Below, one piece after another: positions 55,795 to 63,932 of a DNA stretch of 64,000 bases. How positions within the stretch are numbered: the stretch's first letter is position 1; each line of letters starts with the position of its first letter. The DNA comes from Halomonas sp. HL-48 (GTDB taxonomy: Bacteria; Pseudomonadota; Gammaproteobacteria; Pseudomonadales; Halomonadaceae), in the NCBI RefSeq assembly GCF_001314875.1, contig NZ_LJZS01000015.1, forward strand, positions 23,679 through 87,678, read 5' to 3'. The position numbers and the translations under genes were made by a program. The notes under the pieces are model-generated. The model made no database searches. It was given only the letters and a program-made list of their open reading frames with translations, and was not told the origin of the DNA.

Positions 55795-55841
55795 GTTTAT
55801 CGAAGTTAAAATTTTGGCTTACATACTCGGTAGCTGAGTGA

Positions 55842-55983
55842 CAGGGCAGGTTGTAGCGAGGGTCTTTTTCCACGGCCGGAAAATGTTCCAGACATTTCCG
55901 GCATTTCCGCCATCCATGGCGGTCAGATGGAAAAAGTAGCGCCCAAGGATGGGTTCACAGCGCCCTCGCGGAAACCTGCCCTG
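55842..55983. repeat. Branched inverted-repeat element between cobG and cobH
   Basis: Outer arms CAGGGCAGGTT (55842-55852) and AACCTGCCCTG (55973-55983) pair perfectly. Inside them GCGAGGG/CCCTCGC (55856-55862, 55963-55969) and TTTTTCCA/TGGAAAAA (55865-55872, 55928-55935) also pair. Within these arms sit two hairpins, CCGGAA...TTCCGG (55876-55901) and CCGCCATCCATGGCGG (55907-55922). The 142-base element could fold into a long multi-branched cruciform or RNA. It resembles dispersed intergenic repeats or MITEs of gammaproteobacteria. Confidence 0.8.
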
Positions 55984-56037
55984 GCACGGTTGCCTTGCAG
56001 ACGACCAACTGCGAATTAGTTTATTTGGAGAATTTGG

Positions 56038-56667
56038 GTGCCTCATAAGTACGAAACAAGCGGCCCGGCGATTTACCGCGAGTCATTTGCCATTATCCGC
56101 AGCGAGGCCGAGCTTACCCGCTTTTCAGCGGAGGAAGAAGCGGTTGCGGTACGCATGATTCACGCCGCCGGTCTGGTGGAGTTGGCCGCGCATATTCACT
56201 TTCAAAACGATGTGGTCAATAAAGCCCGCGCCGCATTGGAGCAGGGTGCCCCGATTCTTTGCGATGCACGGATGGTCTCCGAAGGCATTACCCGTAAGCG
56301 GCTGCCTGCGGATAACCAAGTCATCTGCACGCTGAATGACGAGCGCACGCCCGCACTGGCCAAAGAGATGGCCAACACCCGCTCGGCGGCGGCGCTGGAG
56401 CTATGGCGGCCGCACCTGGAAGGCGCGGTAGTGGCGATTGGCAACGCGCCCACGGCGCTGTTTCATCTGCTCAATATGCTCGAAGACCCCGACTGCCCGC
56501 GGCCCGCTGCGATTATCGGCTGTCCGGTGGGCTTTGTCGGCGCGGCGGAATCCAAGCAGGCGCTCTGGGAGAGCCAGGTCAGCCCCTGCTGCACCGTGCA
56601 AGGGCGTCTGGGCGGCAGCGCCGTGACCGTCGCCGCCCTCAACGCCATCGCGGACCGCACAGAATGA
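56038..56667 (+). CDS. cobH: Precorrin-8X methylmutase
   Basis: The 209-residue enzyme moves the C11 methyl to C12, giving hydrogenobyrinic acid. Motifs include IRSEAELTRFSAEEEAVAVR, MIHAAGLVE with the catalytic His, ILCDARMVSEGITRKRLP, NTRSAAALELW and VGFVGAAESKQAL. A GTG start is used, with GGAG upstream. It restarts the operon after the inverted-repeat element and overlaps cobI by four bases. Confidence 0.95.
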   Translation: MPHKYETSGPAIYRESFAIIRSEAELTRFSAEEEAVAVRMIHAAGLVELAAHIHFQNDVVNKARAALEQGAPILCDARMVSEGITRKRLPADNQVICTLNDERTPALAKEMANTRSAAALELWRPHLEGAVVAIGNAPTALFHLLNMLEDPDCPRPAAIIGCPVGFVGAAESKQALWESQVSPCCTVQGRLGGSAVTVAALNAIADRTE

Positions 56668-57389
56668 CCCAGGGAATCATCTACGGGGTCGGCCTTGGCC
56701 CGGGAAGCCAGGACTTGATGAGCGTGCGCGCCGATCGGCTGATCCGCGGCGCTTCGCACGTTGCCTACTTTCGTAAGAAGGGCCGTACCGGGCATGCGCG
56801 CGGCATCGTCGAGGGCATGCTGGCGCCCGAGGTGACCGAGCTTGCCATGGAATACCCGGTGACCACGGAAATCCCCTTCGATGACCCAAGATACAATGAG
56901 TTGCTGGCCAACTTTTATGAGCGCAGCGTGGCGCTTTTGATCGAGCTGGCCGAGGCGGGGCGCGATGTGGTGGTGCTTTGCGAAGGCGACCCGTTCTTCT
57001 ACGGTTCCTTCATGCATCTTTATACCCGGCTGCTGGACCGCGTGCCGGTCTCCGTGGTGCCGGGGATTACTGGGATGTCGGCGGCCTGGACCGCCACCGG
57101 CCAGCCGATCACCTGGGGCGATGATATCCTCACGGTGGTGATGGCTACGCTGCCGGAGGCGACGCTTGCCGAGCGCATCGCCGAGACCGATGCCCTGGTG
57201 GTGATGAAAATCGGCCGCAACCTGGACAAACTGCGCCGGGCGCTGGCCCACGCCGGGCGCGAGGATGATGCCTGGCTGATCGAATACGCCGCCATGCGCC
57301 AGGAGCGGGTCCAGCCCTTCAAGGACGCAGGCGAAAGCGTGCCCTACTTCTCGATTGTGCTGATTCACGGCCACGGGAGACGTCCATGA
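56664..57389 (+). CDS. cobI: Precorrin-2 C20-methyltransferase
   Basis: This 241-residue SAM-dependent methyltransferase has the tetrapyrrole methylase motifs IYGVGLGPGSQDLMSVRA (N-terminal loop), VVLCEGDPFFYGSFMHLY and VPGITGMSAAWTATG. The ATG at 56664 overlaps the cobH stop; the long in-frame extension is the cobH shadow. It methylates precorrin-2 to precorrin-3A, the CobG substrate. Confidence 0.95.
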   Translation: MTQGIIYGVGLGPGSQDLMSVRADRLIRGASHVAYFRKKGRTGHARGIVEGMLAPEVTELAMEYPVTTEIPFDDPRYNELLANFYERSVALLIELAEAGRDVVVLCEGDPFFYGSFMHLYTRLLDRVPVSVVPGITGMSAAWTATGQPITWGDDILTVVMATLPEATLAERIAETDALVVMKIGRNLDKLRRALAHAGREDDAWLIEYAAMRQERVQPFKDAGESVPYFSIVLIHGHGRRP

Positions 57390-58180
57390 GCGGCTGGCTG
57401 AAAATCGTCGGCTTGGGGCCGGGTAGCGAGCAGATGATGACCCCCGAGGCCTCGGCGGTGCTCGCCGAGGCCACCGATGTGGTGGGCTACGTGCCCTACG
57501 TGGAACGGGTCGCGCCCAGAGCCGGGCTTATTCGCCACGGCTCGGATAACCGCGAAGAAATCCAGCGGGCCGAGCAGGCTCTGACGATGGCCGCCGACGG
57601 CTGCCGCGTGGCGGTGGTATCCTCCGGCGACCCGGGCGTGTTTGCCATGGCCTCGGCGGTGTTTGAAGCCTTGGAAGCAGGCGATGCCCATTGGCGCTCG
57701 CTGGACGTTCAGGTACTGCCCGGGATTTCCGCCATGCTGGCCGCCAGTGCCAGCGTCGGCGCGCCGCTGGGGCACGACTTCTGCTGCATTAATCTATCCG
57801 ACAACCTCAAGCCTTGGGCGCTGATTGAAAAGCGCCTGCGCCTGGCCGCCGAGGCCGACTTTGCCATGGCGTTCTACAACCCGCGCTCCAGGGCGCGGCC
57901 GGAAGGCTTTGCGCGTACCTTGGATGTTTTGCGTGAAGTCTGCGTTCCGGACCGGCTGATCATTTTCGCGCGGGCCGTCTCGACTCCGGATGAGTCGATT
58001 CGCGTGACCACCCTGGGTGAGGCGACGCCGGAGATGGCGGACATGCGCACCCTGGTCATCGTGGGTTCCAGCCAGACGCGGCTCATTGAAAGAAGCGGCC
58101 CTGAACAGAGCGAACCGTGGGTTTATACCCCCCGCTCGGTGGGCGAAATCAGCCAGGCCAGCACGTCATCCAAGGCGTGA
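57386..58180 (+). CDS. cobJ: Precorrin-3B C17-methyltransferase
   Basis: The 264-residue ring-contraction methyltransferase shows LKIVGLGPGSEQMMTPEAS, VVGYVPYVERV, VAVVSSGDPGVFAMASAVFEA, VLPGISAMLAASASVGAPLG and the family motif AFYNPRSRARPEGFARTLDV. It overlaps cobI by four bases. Its last 58 bases overlap the 3' end of cobK, which runs in the opposite direction. Confidence 0.95.
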   Translation: MSGWLKIVGLGPGSEQMMTPEASAVLAEATDVVGYVPYVERVAPRAGLIRHGSDNREEIQRAEQALTMAADGCRVAVVSSGDPGVFAMASAVFEALEAGDAHWRSLDVQVLPGISAMLAASASVGAPLGHDFCCINLSDNLKPWALIEKRLRLAAEADFAMAFYNPRSRARPEGFARTLDVLREVCVPDRLIIFARAVSTPDESIRVTTLGEATPEMADMRTLVIVGSSQTRLIERSGPEQSEPWVYTPRSVGEISQASTSSKA

Positions 58181-58869
58181 CACTCCCGGCGTGAGGGCAG
58201 CGTGGGCCGCTCAATCATCACCACCGGCAGGCCGAGCGTGCGGGCAGCGGTGAGTTTGGAGACCGCGCCGTCGCCTCCGGCATTTTTGCACACCAGGCAC
58301 TCAACGGCGTGATGCTTTAGCAAGGCCAGATCGCCCGCCGTGGTAAACGGGCCGCGCGCGACGGTGATCGTCTGGTGGGGCAGCGGTATCGGCTGCTCGG
58401 GGTGATCGACCAGCCGCAATAAATAGTGATGCTGCGGCATCGCGGCAAAGGCCTCCAGGTGCTGGCGCCCGATGGCCAGCATAATGCGCTGGGGCGGGCC
58501 GTCCAGCTGGTTCACTGCCTCGTCAATGCTGGCAGCACTCGTCCAGTGATCGCCGGGTTGGGGTTGCCAGGCCGGGCGGGTGAACGCCATCAGGGGGACG
58601 TTACACTGTTCGGCAGCGGCCAAAGCATGGCGGCTCATCTGCTCGGCGAAGGGGTGGGTCGCGTCAACCAGGTGGGTAATGCCCGCTTGCTGAAGGTACG
58701 CGACCAGGCCAGCTACGCCGCCAAAACCGCCAATACGCGTCGGCAAGGGTTGCGGCTTGGGGGTGCTGACCCGCCCCGCATAACTATAGACGGCCGGGAT
58801 CGAACGCTCAGCCAGCAGACTGGCCAGGGCACTGGCCTCTGAGGTTCCGCCAAGAATCAGGATGTTCAT
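58123..58869 (-). CDS. cobK: Precorrin-6A reductase
   Basis: This 248-residue NADPH-dependent reductase begins MNILILGGTSEASALASLLA and has RIGGFGGVAGLVAYL, THLVDATHPFAEQMS and LLKHHAVECLVCKNAGGDGA. The ATG at 58869 gives the family N-terminus; an upstream extension is the cobL shadow. It is the only minus-strand gene in the corrin block, overlaps cobJ by 58 bases at the 3' end and the cobL start by 8 bases at the 5' end, so it needs its own promoter inside cobL. Confidence 0.94.
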   Translation of the reverse strand: MNILILGGTSEASALASLLAERSIPAVYSYAGRVSTPKPQPLPTRIGGFGGVAGLVAYLQQAGITHLVDATHPFAEQMSRHALAAAEQCNVPLMAFTRPAWQPQPGDHWTSAASIDEAVNQLDGPPQRIMLAIGRQHLEAFAAMPQHHYLLRLVDHPEQPIPLPHQTITVARGPFTTAGDLALLKHHAVECLVCKNAGGDGAVSKLTAARTLGLPVVMIERPTLPSRRECHALDDVLAWLISPTERGV

Positions 58870-60091
58870 AGTGGTTAACGGTAACGAGGTTCCCTGGCTG
58901 ACGATAATAGGCTGGGGGGAGAGTGGCACACAGGGTCTCACGGCGGCAAGCCGCGAGGCGCTCGAGCGTTCCGAGGTGGTGTTTGGCGCCCGCCGACACC
59001 TGCGCCTGCTCGATTCCCTGAGTGCTGACCCGACAACTGAATTTCGAGAATGGCCGGTGCCGTTTGCCGACGGCATCCCCCAACTGCTCGCCGAGCGCGG
59101 CCGCCGCGTGGTGATGCTGGCCTCCGGCGACCCCTTCTGGTTTGGCGCGGGCACCTCCCTCGTCGGCCACCTTGAGCCCTATGAATGGCAGGCGCTGCCG
59201 TCCCCCTCCACGTTTAGCCTGGCGGCTTCCCGCCTGGGCTGGCCGCTTCAAGACTGCACCTGCCTGGGCCTGCACGCCAAGCCGTTAACCCGCGTTCGCC
59301 CCTACCTGCACCCCGGCAGGCGCGTGCTGGTGCTGGTACGCGACGGCGACGCGGTAGCGGAACTTGCCCGGTGGGTATGTCAGTTCGGCTTTGCGGATTC
59401 AACGCTAACGGTGCTGGAAGCCCTGGGCGGCGAGCACGAACGGGTGCGCCACTTTCCGGCAACGACGACGCTTCCCGATGACATCGCCCATCCGGTGGCG
59501 GTAGCGCTTGAGGTTGCAGGCGAAGGGCCCGCACTGCCGCTGACGCCTGGATTACCCGATGATTTTTTTGAGCACGATGGCCAGATCACCAAACAATCCA
59601 TTCGCGCCATGACCCTGGCCGCGCTGGCCCCCAAGCCCGGCGAGCGGCTGTGGGATATCGGCACTGGCTCGGGCTCCATTGCCATCGAGTGGCTGCTGGC
59701 CCACCCCGACAATCAGGCGGTAGGCTTTGAGCAGAACGCCAGCCGCGCCAGCCGCGCCGCCCATAACGCCCGGCAACTGGGCGTCGACTGGCTTGAGGTA
59801 AAAGAGGGCAGCGCAATTGAGCGCTTAAACGATGCAGCGCTGCCGGATGCGGTGTTTATCGGCGGCGGGTTATCTCAAGAGCTGTTGGAATCGTTATGGC
59901 AAATTCTGCCGCGCGGCGTGCGCATCGTCGCCAATGCGGTGACGCTGGAGTCCGAGGCGCTGCTGGCCCACTGGCACCAGCAGGCGGGCGGCGAGCTGCT
60001 GCGCCTGGAGCTTGCCAGCGCCGCGCCCTTGGGCACCCGCCGGGGCTGGAAAGCCAGCTACCCCATCGTGCAGTGGCGGGGCGTTCGATGA
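58862..60091 (+). CDS. cobL: Precorrin-6B C5,15-methyltransferase (decarboxylating)
   Basis: The 409-residue bifunctional enzyme joins a CbiE-type domain (TIIGWGESGTQGLTAASREA, VVMLASGDPFWFGAGTSL, LPSPSTFSLAASRLGW) to a C-terminal CbiT-type SAM domain (ITKQSIRAMTLAALAPKPGE, LWDIGTGSGSIAIEWL, AVFIGGGLSQELLESLW). The ATG at 58862 lacks a good ribosome binding site; a GTG at 58871 is an alternative. Either start overlaps or abuts the divergent cobK start. Confidence 0.94.
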   Translation: MFIVVNGNEVPWLTIIGWGESGTQGLTAASREALERSEVVFGARRHLRLLDSLSADPTTEFREWPVPFADGIPQLLAERGRRVVMLASGDPFWFGAGTSLVGHLEPYEWQALPSPSTFSLAASRLGWPLQDCTCLGLHAKPLTRVRPYLHPGRRVLVLVRDGDAVAELARWVCQFGFADSTLTVLEALGGEHERVRHFPATTTLPDDIAHPVAVALEVAGEGPALPLTPGLPDDFFEHDGQITKQSIRAMTLAALAPKPGERLWDIGTGSGSIAIEWLLAHPDNQAVGFEQNASRASRAAHNARQLGVDWLEVKEGSAIERLNDAALPDAVFIGGGLSQELLESLWQILPRGVRIVANAVTLESEALLAHWHQQAGGELLRLELASAAPLGTRRGWKASYPIVQWRGVR

Positions 60092-60468
60092 GCGGGCAGG
60101 CGCTAAAAGTCGTGGGCTTTGGTTTCCGCCGCGGTGCGTCGCTCGCCTCGCTGGCAGGGTTGCTCGATACGCTGACCCAGCGCTTTGGCGCCATCGACGC
60201 CTTGGCTGCGACGCAATCCATGCGCCCGCTGGTGCAAAGCCTGGGCCAGGCGCGCTGCCTCAATGTCATCCTGGTCGCCGATGCGCACCTGCCAAGCGTT
60301 ACCACTCTCACGCAATCCGTGCAAAGCCTACAGGCGCGGGGCACGGGTAGCGTGGCCGAAGCGGTGGCGTTGTTGGCCGCCGGGCCTGGGGCGCATCTGC
60401 TCGGCCCACGGCATATTTGCGCTGACCGGCAGGCAACGGCGGCCATCGCCATAGGAAGATCATTATGA
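60088..60468 (+). CDS. cobE: CobE / CbiG C-terminal-like protein
   Basis: This 126-residue protein matches the C-terminal domain of Cbi[36 protein letters not shown] and [20 protein letters not shown]. In the aerobic pathway CobE is a small accessory protein whose exact role is unclear. The ATG at 60088 overlaps the cobL stop, and the stop overlaps cobM by four bases. Confidence 0.9.
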   Translation: MSGQALKVVGFGFRRGASLASLAGLLDTLTQRFGAIDALAATQSMRPLVQSLGQARCLNVILVADAHLPSVTTLTQSVQSLQARGTGSVAEAVALLAAGPGAHLLGPRHICADRQATAAIAIGRSL

Positions 60469-61268
60469 CCGTACACTTCATCGGTGCCGGGCCAGGTGCT
60501 CCGGACCTGATCACGCTGCGCGGCCGCGACCTGATTGCCGCGAGCCCGGTGTGTCTCTACGCAGGCTCGCTGGTGCCTGAAGAACTGCTAGAGCATTGCC
60601 CGCCAGGGGCGCGTATCGTCAACACCGCGCCGCTGTCGCTGGACGAGATTATCCAGGAAATCCAGGCCGCCCACGCGGCTGGGCAGGATGTCGTGCGGCT
60701 GCACTCGGGGGATCTCTCGGTATGGTCGGCGGTGGGGGAGCAGACCCGCCGCCTGCGCGCGCTGGAAATTCCCTACACCATTACCCCCGGCGTGCCCGCC
60801 TTTGCCGCCGCTGCGGCCAGTTTGGGTCAGGAACTGACTCTGCCGGGCGTGTCGCAATCGGTGGTGCTAACGCGTACTTCCGGGCGTGCCAGCGCCATGC
60901 CGGACAACGAAACCCTGGCCAACTTTGCCCAAACCGGCGCGACGCTGGCGATTCACCTGTCGGTTCATAACCTCGCAAGCGTTGTGGCCTCGCTGGTTCC
61001 TTACTACGGCAGTGACTGCCCCGTGGCCATTGTCTGGCGAGCCAGTTGGCCTGATGAAAAAAACATCAGAGGGCGTCTATCCACCATTGAGGCGTTAGCG
61101 GCCAACACGTTGCAGCGCACGGCGCTGATTCTGGTCGGGCCGGTGCTCGAGAGCCAGGACTTCCAGGAAAGCGCGCTGTACGCCGTGGGCTACGACCGCC
61201 GTTTTCGGCCACAGTCGGCGGACTCCCCGTTTGCCAACCTGCCAGACGAGGAGGGCCGCGACGGATGA
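60465..61268 (+). CDS. cobM: Precorrin-4 C11-methyltransferase
   Basis: The 267-residue SAM enzyme shows [72 protein letters not shown] and [12 protein letters not shown]. It overlaps cobE and cobF by four bases each. It adds the C11 methyl that CobH later moves. Confidence 0.96.
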   Translation: MTVHFIGAGPGAPDLITLRGRDLIAASPVCLYAGSLVPEELLEHCPPGARIVNTAPLSLDEIIQEIQAAHAAGQDVVRLHSGDLSVWSAVGEQTRRLRALEIPYTITPGVPAFAAAAASLGQELTLPGVSQSVVLTRTSGRASAMPDNETLANFAQTGATLAIHLSVHNLASVVASLVPYYGSDCPVAIVWRASWPDEKNIRGRLSTIEALAANTLQRTALILVGPVLESQDFQESALYAVGYDRRFRPQSADSPFANLPDEEGRDG

Positions 61269-62029
61269 CGACGCTTTCGCTGATCGGCATCGGCACGGGC
61301 AACCCTGACCACGTCACGCTCGCCGCCGTGCGCGCCCTCAATGACGCCGACCTGATCCTGCTGCCGCGCAAAGGCGAAGCCAAAAGCGACCTGGTCGACC
61401 TGCGCCGCCTGCTGTGCCAAACCCTGCTGCGCGAGCCCGAGCAGGCCCAAATCGTCGAGTTCGACCTGCCCAAGCGAGGCGAGCGGGGCGATTACCTGGG
61501 TGCCGTTGATGAATGGCATAGCGCCATCGCCGAGGTGTGGGCATCGCTGATGGCGCGCCACCTGCCCGAAGGCGGGCGGGTCGGCATGCTGATCTGGGGC
61601 GACCCCTCGCTTTACGACAGCAGCCTGCGCATCGCCGAACGCCTTGGGGCGGCCGGGCGAGAGGTAGAGGTCGAGGTGGTGCCCGGCATCACCAGCCTGC
61701 AGGTACTCACCGCCGAACACCGCATACCCCTGAATGCGCTCGCCGAGCCCATCCAGATCACCACCGGCCGCCGCCTGCGCGAACGCGGCTGGCCAAGCGA
61801 CGCCGCCACCGTCGCCGTGATGCTCGACAGCGGCGGGGCGTTTACCGCGTTGCCCGCGGACGATACCTACATCTGGTGGGGCGCTTACCTGGGCATGGAA
61901 AAACAGTGCCTGATCAAAGGCTGGCTAAGCGAGGTCAGCGACGAAATCATCCAACGCCGCGCCAGTCTGCGCGAACAGCACGGCTGGATTATGGATATCT
62001 ACCTGCTGGCCAAGCAGCCGCTGATATGA
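61265..62029 (+). CDS. cobF: Precorrin-6A synthase (deacetylating)
   Basis: This 254-residue C1-methyltransferase begins [20 protein letters not shown] and has [37 protein letters not shown] and [20 protein letters not shown]. CobF is found only in the aerobic pathway, so with CobG it confirms oxygen-dependent corrin synthesis. It is the last gene of the overlapping run. Confidence 0.95.
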   Translation: MTTLSLIGIGTGNPDHVTLAAVRALNDADLILLPRKGEAKSDLVDLRRLLCQTLLREPEQAQIVEFDLPKRGERGDYLGAVDEWHSAIAEVWASLMARHLPEGGRVGMLIWGDPSLYDSSLRIAERLGAAGREVEVEVVPGITSLQVLTAEHRIPLNALAEPIQITTGRRLRERGWPSDAATVAVMLDSGGAFTALPADDTYIWWGAYLGMEKQCLIKGWLSEVSDEIIQRRASLREQHGWIMDIYLLAKQPLI

Positions 62030-62103
62030 CGCCGGTATCAATATGGAATGTTTTTCCATAAAATAACTGCATCGACTAAATGACTGCGTTATCAGGAGCG
62101 ACC

Positions 62104-62544
62104 ATGAGCTTTTACGTTTATCTATCCGGCGAGATCCACACCGATTGGCGCGATGAGATCCAGCGCGGCGCCGACGCGGCAGGCCTGGATATCGTCTTCA
62201 CCGCCCCGGTGACCGACCACGACGCCTCGGACGCCGCCGGCGACCACCTCGGCAAGCCCGACGTAGGCTTCTGGCGCGACCACCAGTCCTCCAAGGTCAA
62301 CGCCATCCGCACCCGCACCATGATCGAACAGGCCGACCTGGTCGTCGTACGCTTTGGCGACAAATACAAGCAATGGAACGCCGCCTTCGACGCAGGCTAC
62401 TGCGCCGCTCTCGCCAAGCCCTACATCACCCTGCACAGCGAAGACATCGTCCACCCGCTAAAAGAAGTCGACGCAGGCGCCCAAGCCTGGTGCACCACCA
62501 CAGACCAAGTTGTCGAAACCCTCCGCTACGTGCTAAAAGCCTAA
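62104..62544 (+). CDS. ytoQ: YtoQ-family protein
   Basis: This 146-residue protein of the YtoQ family starts MSFYVYLSGEIHTDWRDEI and has FTAPVTDHDASDAAGD, RTRTMIEQADLVVVRFGDKY and WNAAFDAGYCAALAKPYITL, a nucleoside 2-deoxyribosyltransferase-like layout. AGGAG precedes the ATG at 62104. Its biochemical role is not established. It follows cobF by 74 bases and may be read from the same transcript. Confidence 0.87.
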   Translation: MSFYVYLSGEIHTDWRDEIQRGADAAGLDIVFTAPVTDHDASDAAGDHLGKPDVGFWRDHQSSKVNAIRTRTMIEQADLVVVRFGDKYKQWNAAFDAGYCAALAKPYITLHSEDIVHPLKEVDAGAQAWCTTTDQVVETLRYVLKA

Positions 62545-62576
62545 TATGCCCATCCAGCGAAGTGCACGGTGCCCTG

Positions 62577-62599
62577 AACGCAATTCATTGCGCAATCAG
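62577..62599. repeat. REP-like palindrome 1
   Basis: GCAATTCATTGC flanked by a trailing CAATCAG is a shortened version of the GTAGGAGCCC...GGGCGATCAG unit found next to it. Confidence 0.5.
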
Positions 62600-62632
62600 T
62601 AACCACCGTGCCACCAAAGCCGGCGTTTAGGG

Positions 62633-62666
62633 GTTCGTAGGAGCCCAATTCATTGGGCGATCAGCG
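62633..62666. repeat. REP-like palindrome 2
   Basis: TTCGTAGGAGCCC is followed by the hairpin GCCCAATTCATTGGGC and GATCAGCG. This is the layout of proteobacterial REP elements, with a GTAGGAG head and a stem-loop tail. Confidence 0.75.
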
Positions 62667-62684
62667 CTTAATCAGCCACCCAAA

Positions 62685-62714
62685 ACGATCGCCCGACGAA
62701 GTCGGGCTCTTACA
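62685..62714. repeat. REP-like palindrome 3 (inverted)
   Basis: ACGATCGCCCGACGAAGTCG followed by GGCTCTTAC is the same unit in the opposite orientation, with hairpin GCCCGACGAAGTCGGGC. Together with unit 2 it forms a head-to-tail pair typical of BIMEs. Confidence 0.75.
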
Positions 62715-62780
62715 GAAGCCCTCTGCGATGGAACCACAGGTGAGCCGTTCGTCTTGCCACCAAAGCCTGCAACACGGGGT

Positions 62781-62812
62781 TTGTAGGAGAACAACTTATG
62801 GCGCGATCAGCG
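62781..62812. repeat. REP-like palindrome 4
   Basis: TTGTAGGAGAACAACTTATG leads into GCGCGATCAGCG. Head and tail match unit 2 but the central hairpin is eroded. Confidence 0.6.
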
Positions 62813-63023
62813 TTTTATTGGCCAACGAAAACAATGAGTTGCACAACGTTGCCTTCCTCTTCTTCGCACTCCCTTCATACCGCACCGCCAAAATTTCACC
62901 TTCCTGACGCGTGACCTAAGCCAATTTTATGAATAGAGTGATATGAAGAGATTAAAAACAAGCGGGCACATGATTATTCGATATGCTGCTTGGTGGCCAG
63001 GTTGATGTTCTGTAAAACAATGG

Positions 63024-63030
63024 GTTATGA
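63024..63030 (+). other. Left cassette junction (G^TTATGA), attI-like or secondary site
   Basis: GTTATGA matches the integron core GTTRRRY at all but the last base. The preceding AAAACAAtgg resembles the AAAACAAA before the core in class 1 attI. No attC stem can be built to its left, and no integrase gene is present in the window. It may be an orphan attI or a secondary insertion site. Confidence 0.5.
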
Positions 63031-63049
63031 GAATGATGCTGGCTAGATA

Positions 63050-63658
63050 ATGCCGATAAATGCGAAGGCACTTCCATTCAGGTTATGCAGCTGGGTGTAT
63101 AATCACTGTTTAAGGCGCACGAACTACATGTTCCAGCTCACACTTGAAGCTCTAAATCGGATCCAGGAATGCCGTCTCTGTAGGGTTGCGAGGCCTGGCA
63201 ATCGGCTCCAGCTAGAAAGTGGTCCACCGGTGAAGGTGGACGGTCTCTACTGGCTCTATACCAGTTATACAAATGCGGAGCTTAGCTCAGCTGTTCCAAG
63301 CCAGAAGCAAAATTCTGTGCCCATCAATACAATCGCTGCACGTCGCGAGAACTTGGGGATGATCTGCAGCCGTAAGGTTGATAGCTTTCGCGTTGTTTAT
63401 AACGGCATAGGTGGTGTTGGTCTAAAGGGGCACGGTGGCCTGAGAGAGCGAATCCTTCAGGAATTTCGCGGGGGCGAAGGAACCGGTTCCTTGGCAATTT
63501 GCGATACGTCGCTTAGTGATCTGACACGATGGCGCTATTCTTATGTCCTATGGTCCGAGATCGAACATGCGGAGACCATTGAGTACCTGCCGCTGGGTGA
63601 GCAACTAGAAACTATGTGGCGTCTTCATTTTGGTTGGCCCATCCTGTGTTCACGGTGA
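63050..63658 (+). CDS. Integron-cassette protein of unknown function
   Basis: The 202-residue frame (176 from an ATG at 63128) fills the first cassette. I do not recognise the family. Notable parts are IQECRLCRVARPGNRLQL with two Cys and VVYNGIGGVGLKGHGGLRER followed by ILQEF, which faintly recalls the YIG...LRxR part of GIY-YIG nucleases. Its base composition is more AT-rich than the cob genes, as usual for cassettes. No clear ribosome binding site is seen. Confidence 0.65.
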   Translation: MPINAKALPFRLCSWVYNHCLRRTNYMFQLTLEALNRIQECRLCRVARPGNRLQLESGPPVKVDGLYWLYTSYTNAELSSAVPSQKQNSVPINTIAARRENLGMICSRKVDSFRVVYNGIGGVGLKGHGGLRERILQEFRGGEGTGSLAICDTSLSDLTRWRYSYVLWSEIEHAETIEYLPLGEQLETMWRLHFGWPILCSR

Positions 63659-63671
63659 GGCACCGCAATGC

Positions 63672-63730
63672 GCCCTAACAATTCACTGAAGGCGGTCGCG
63701 TGAGACGCGCCGCTTCGTTCTGAGTTATGC
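63672..63730 (+). other. Integron attC recombination site
   Basis: The site opens with GCCCTAACAATTC, a classic R'' side, and closes with GTTATGC (63724-63730), a perfect GTTRRRY core. Between them GAAGGCGG pairs imperfectly with CGCCGCTTC, with unpaired bases on one side, and an apical stem CGCGT-GAG-ACGCG is present. Length (about 59 bases) and folding fit attC. The cassette between the two GTTATG cores is exactly 700 bases. Confidence 0.85.
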
Positions 63731-63921
63731 AAAATCAGGATGATGGAAACATGGTTCTATTGAAGATTTTGAATTTTCTGTTCGGGCTGGGGATGTCAAG
63801 GTATGGTTTGGCTTTAAATGACTCAGCCCATGAGTCACTGAGAGTCTTTGATTATGGGTTCTCTGGTGTGGTTGCGAAAATTAAAGCACTAGGGTTGAAA
63901 AAGGGCGGATGCAGGCTCTGA
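63727..63921 (+). CDS. Small protein of a second cassette
   Basis: A 64-residue frame begins inside the attC core (GTTATGCAAAATC), as many cassette genes do. It encodes MVLLKILNFLFGLGMSRYGL from residue 11, then AHESLRVFDYGFSGVV. I do not recognise it. No attC is seen before the window end, so the cassette limit is unknown. Confidence 0.5.
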   Translation: MQNQDDGNMVLLKILNFLFGLGMSRYGLALNDSAHESLRVFDYGFSGVVAKIKALGLKKGGCRL

Positions 63922-63932
63922 GTGCAACACCG

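Larger units (their letters stand above)
62545..63049. other. Intergenic region before the cassette
   Basis: About 500 bases without a convincing gene. The first half holds the four REP-like units. The second half is AT-richer and ends with GTAAAACAATGGGTTATGA, whose GTTATGA (63024-63030) is the left recombination boundary of the following cassette. A 84-codon open frame at 62653-62907 overlaps the repeats and is not believed. Confidence 0.6.

Noticed and set aside
55842..55983. Second cobalamin riboswitch before cobH
   Set aside because: No B12 box (AGTCAGGAG-type) or conserved core is present; the element is built of nested perfect repeats instead.
56463..57374. 303-codon antisense frame over cobH/cobI
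   Set aside because: Composition (His/Arg-rich, no motifs) and position opposite two clear methyl-transfer pathway genes show it is a shadow.
62577..62812. CRISPR array
   Set aside because: The repeats are few, unequal in length, palindromic and in both orientations, which fits REP elements and not CRISPR repeats with spacers.
62653..62907. 84-codon frame over the REP cluster
   Set aside because: It reads through repeat units, lacks a ribosome binding site and has no protein-like segments beyond a chance C-terminus.
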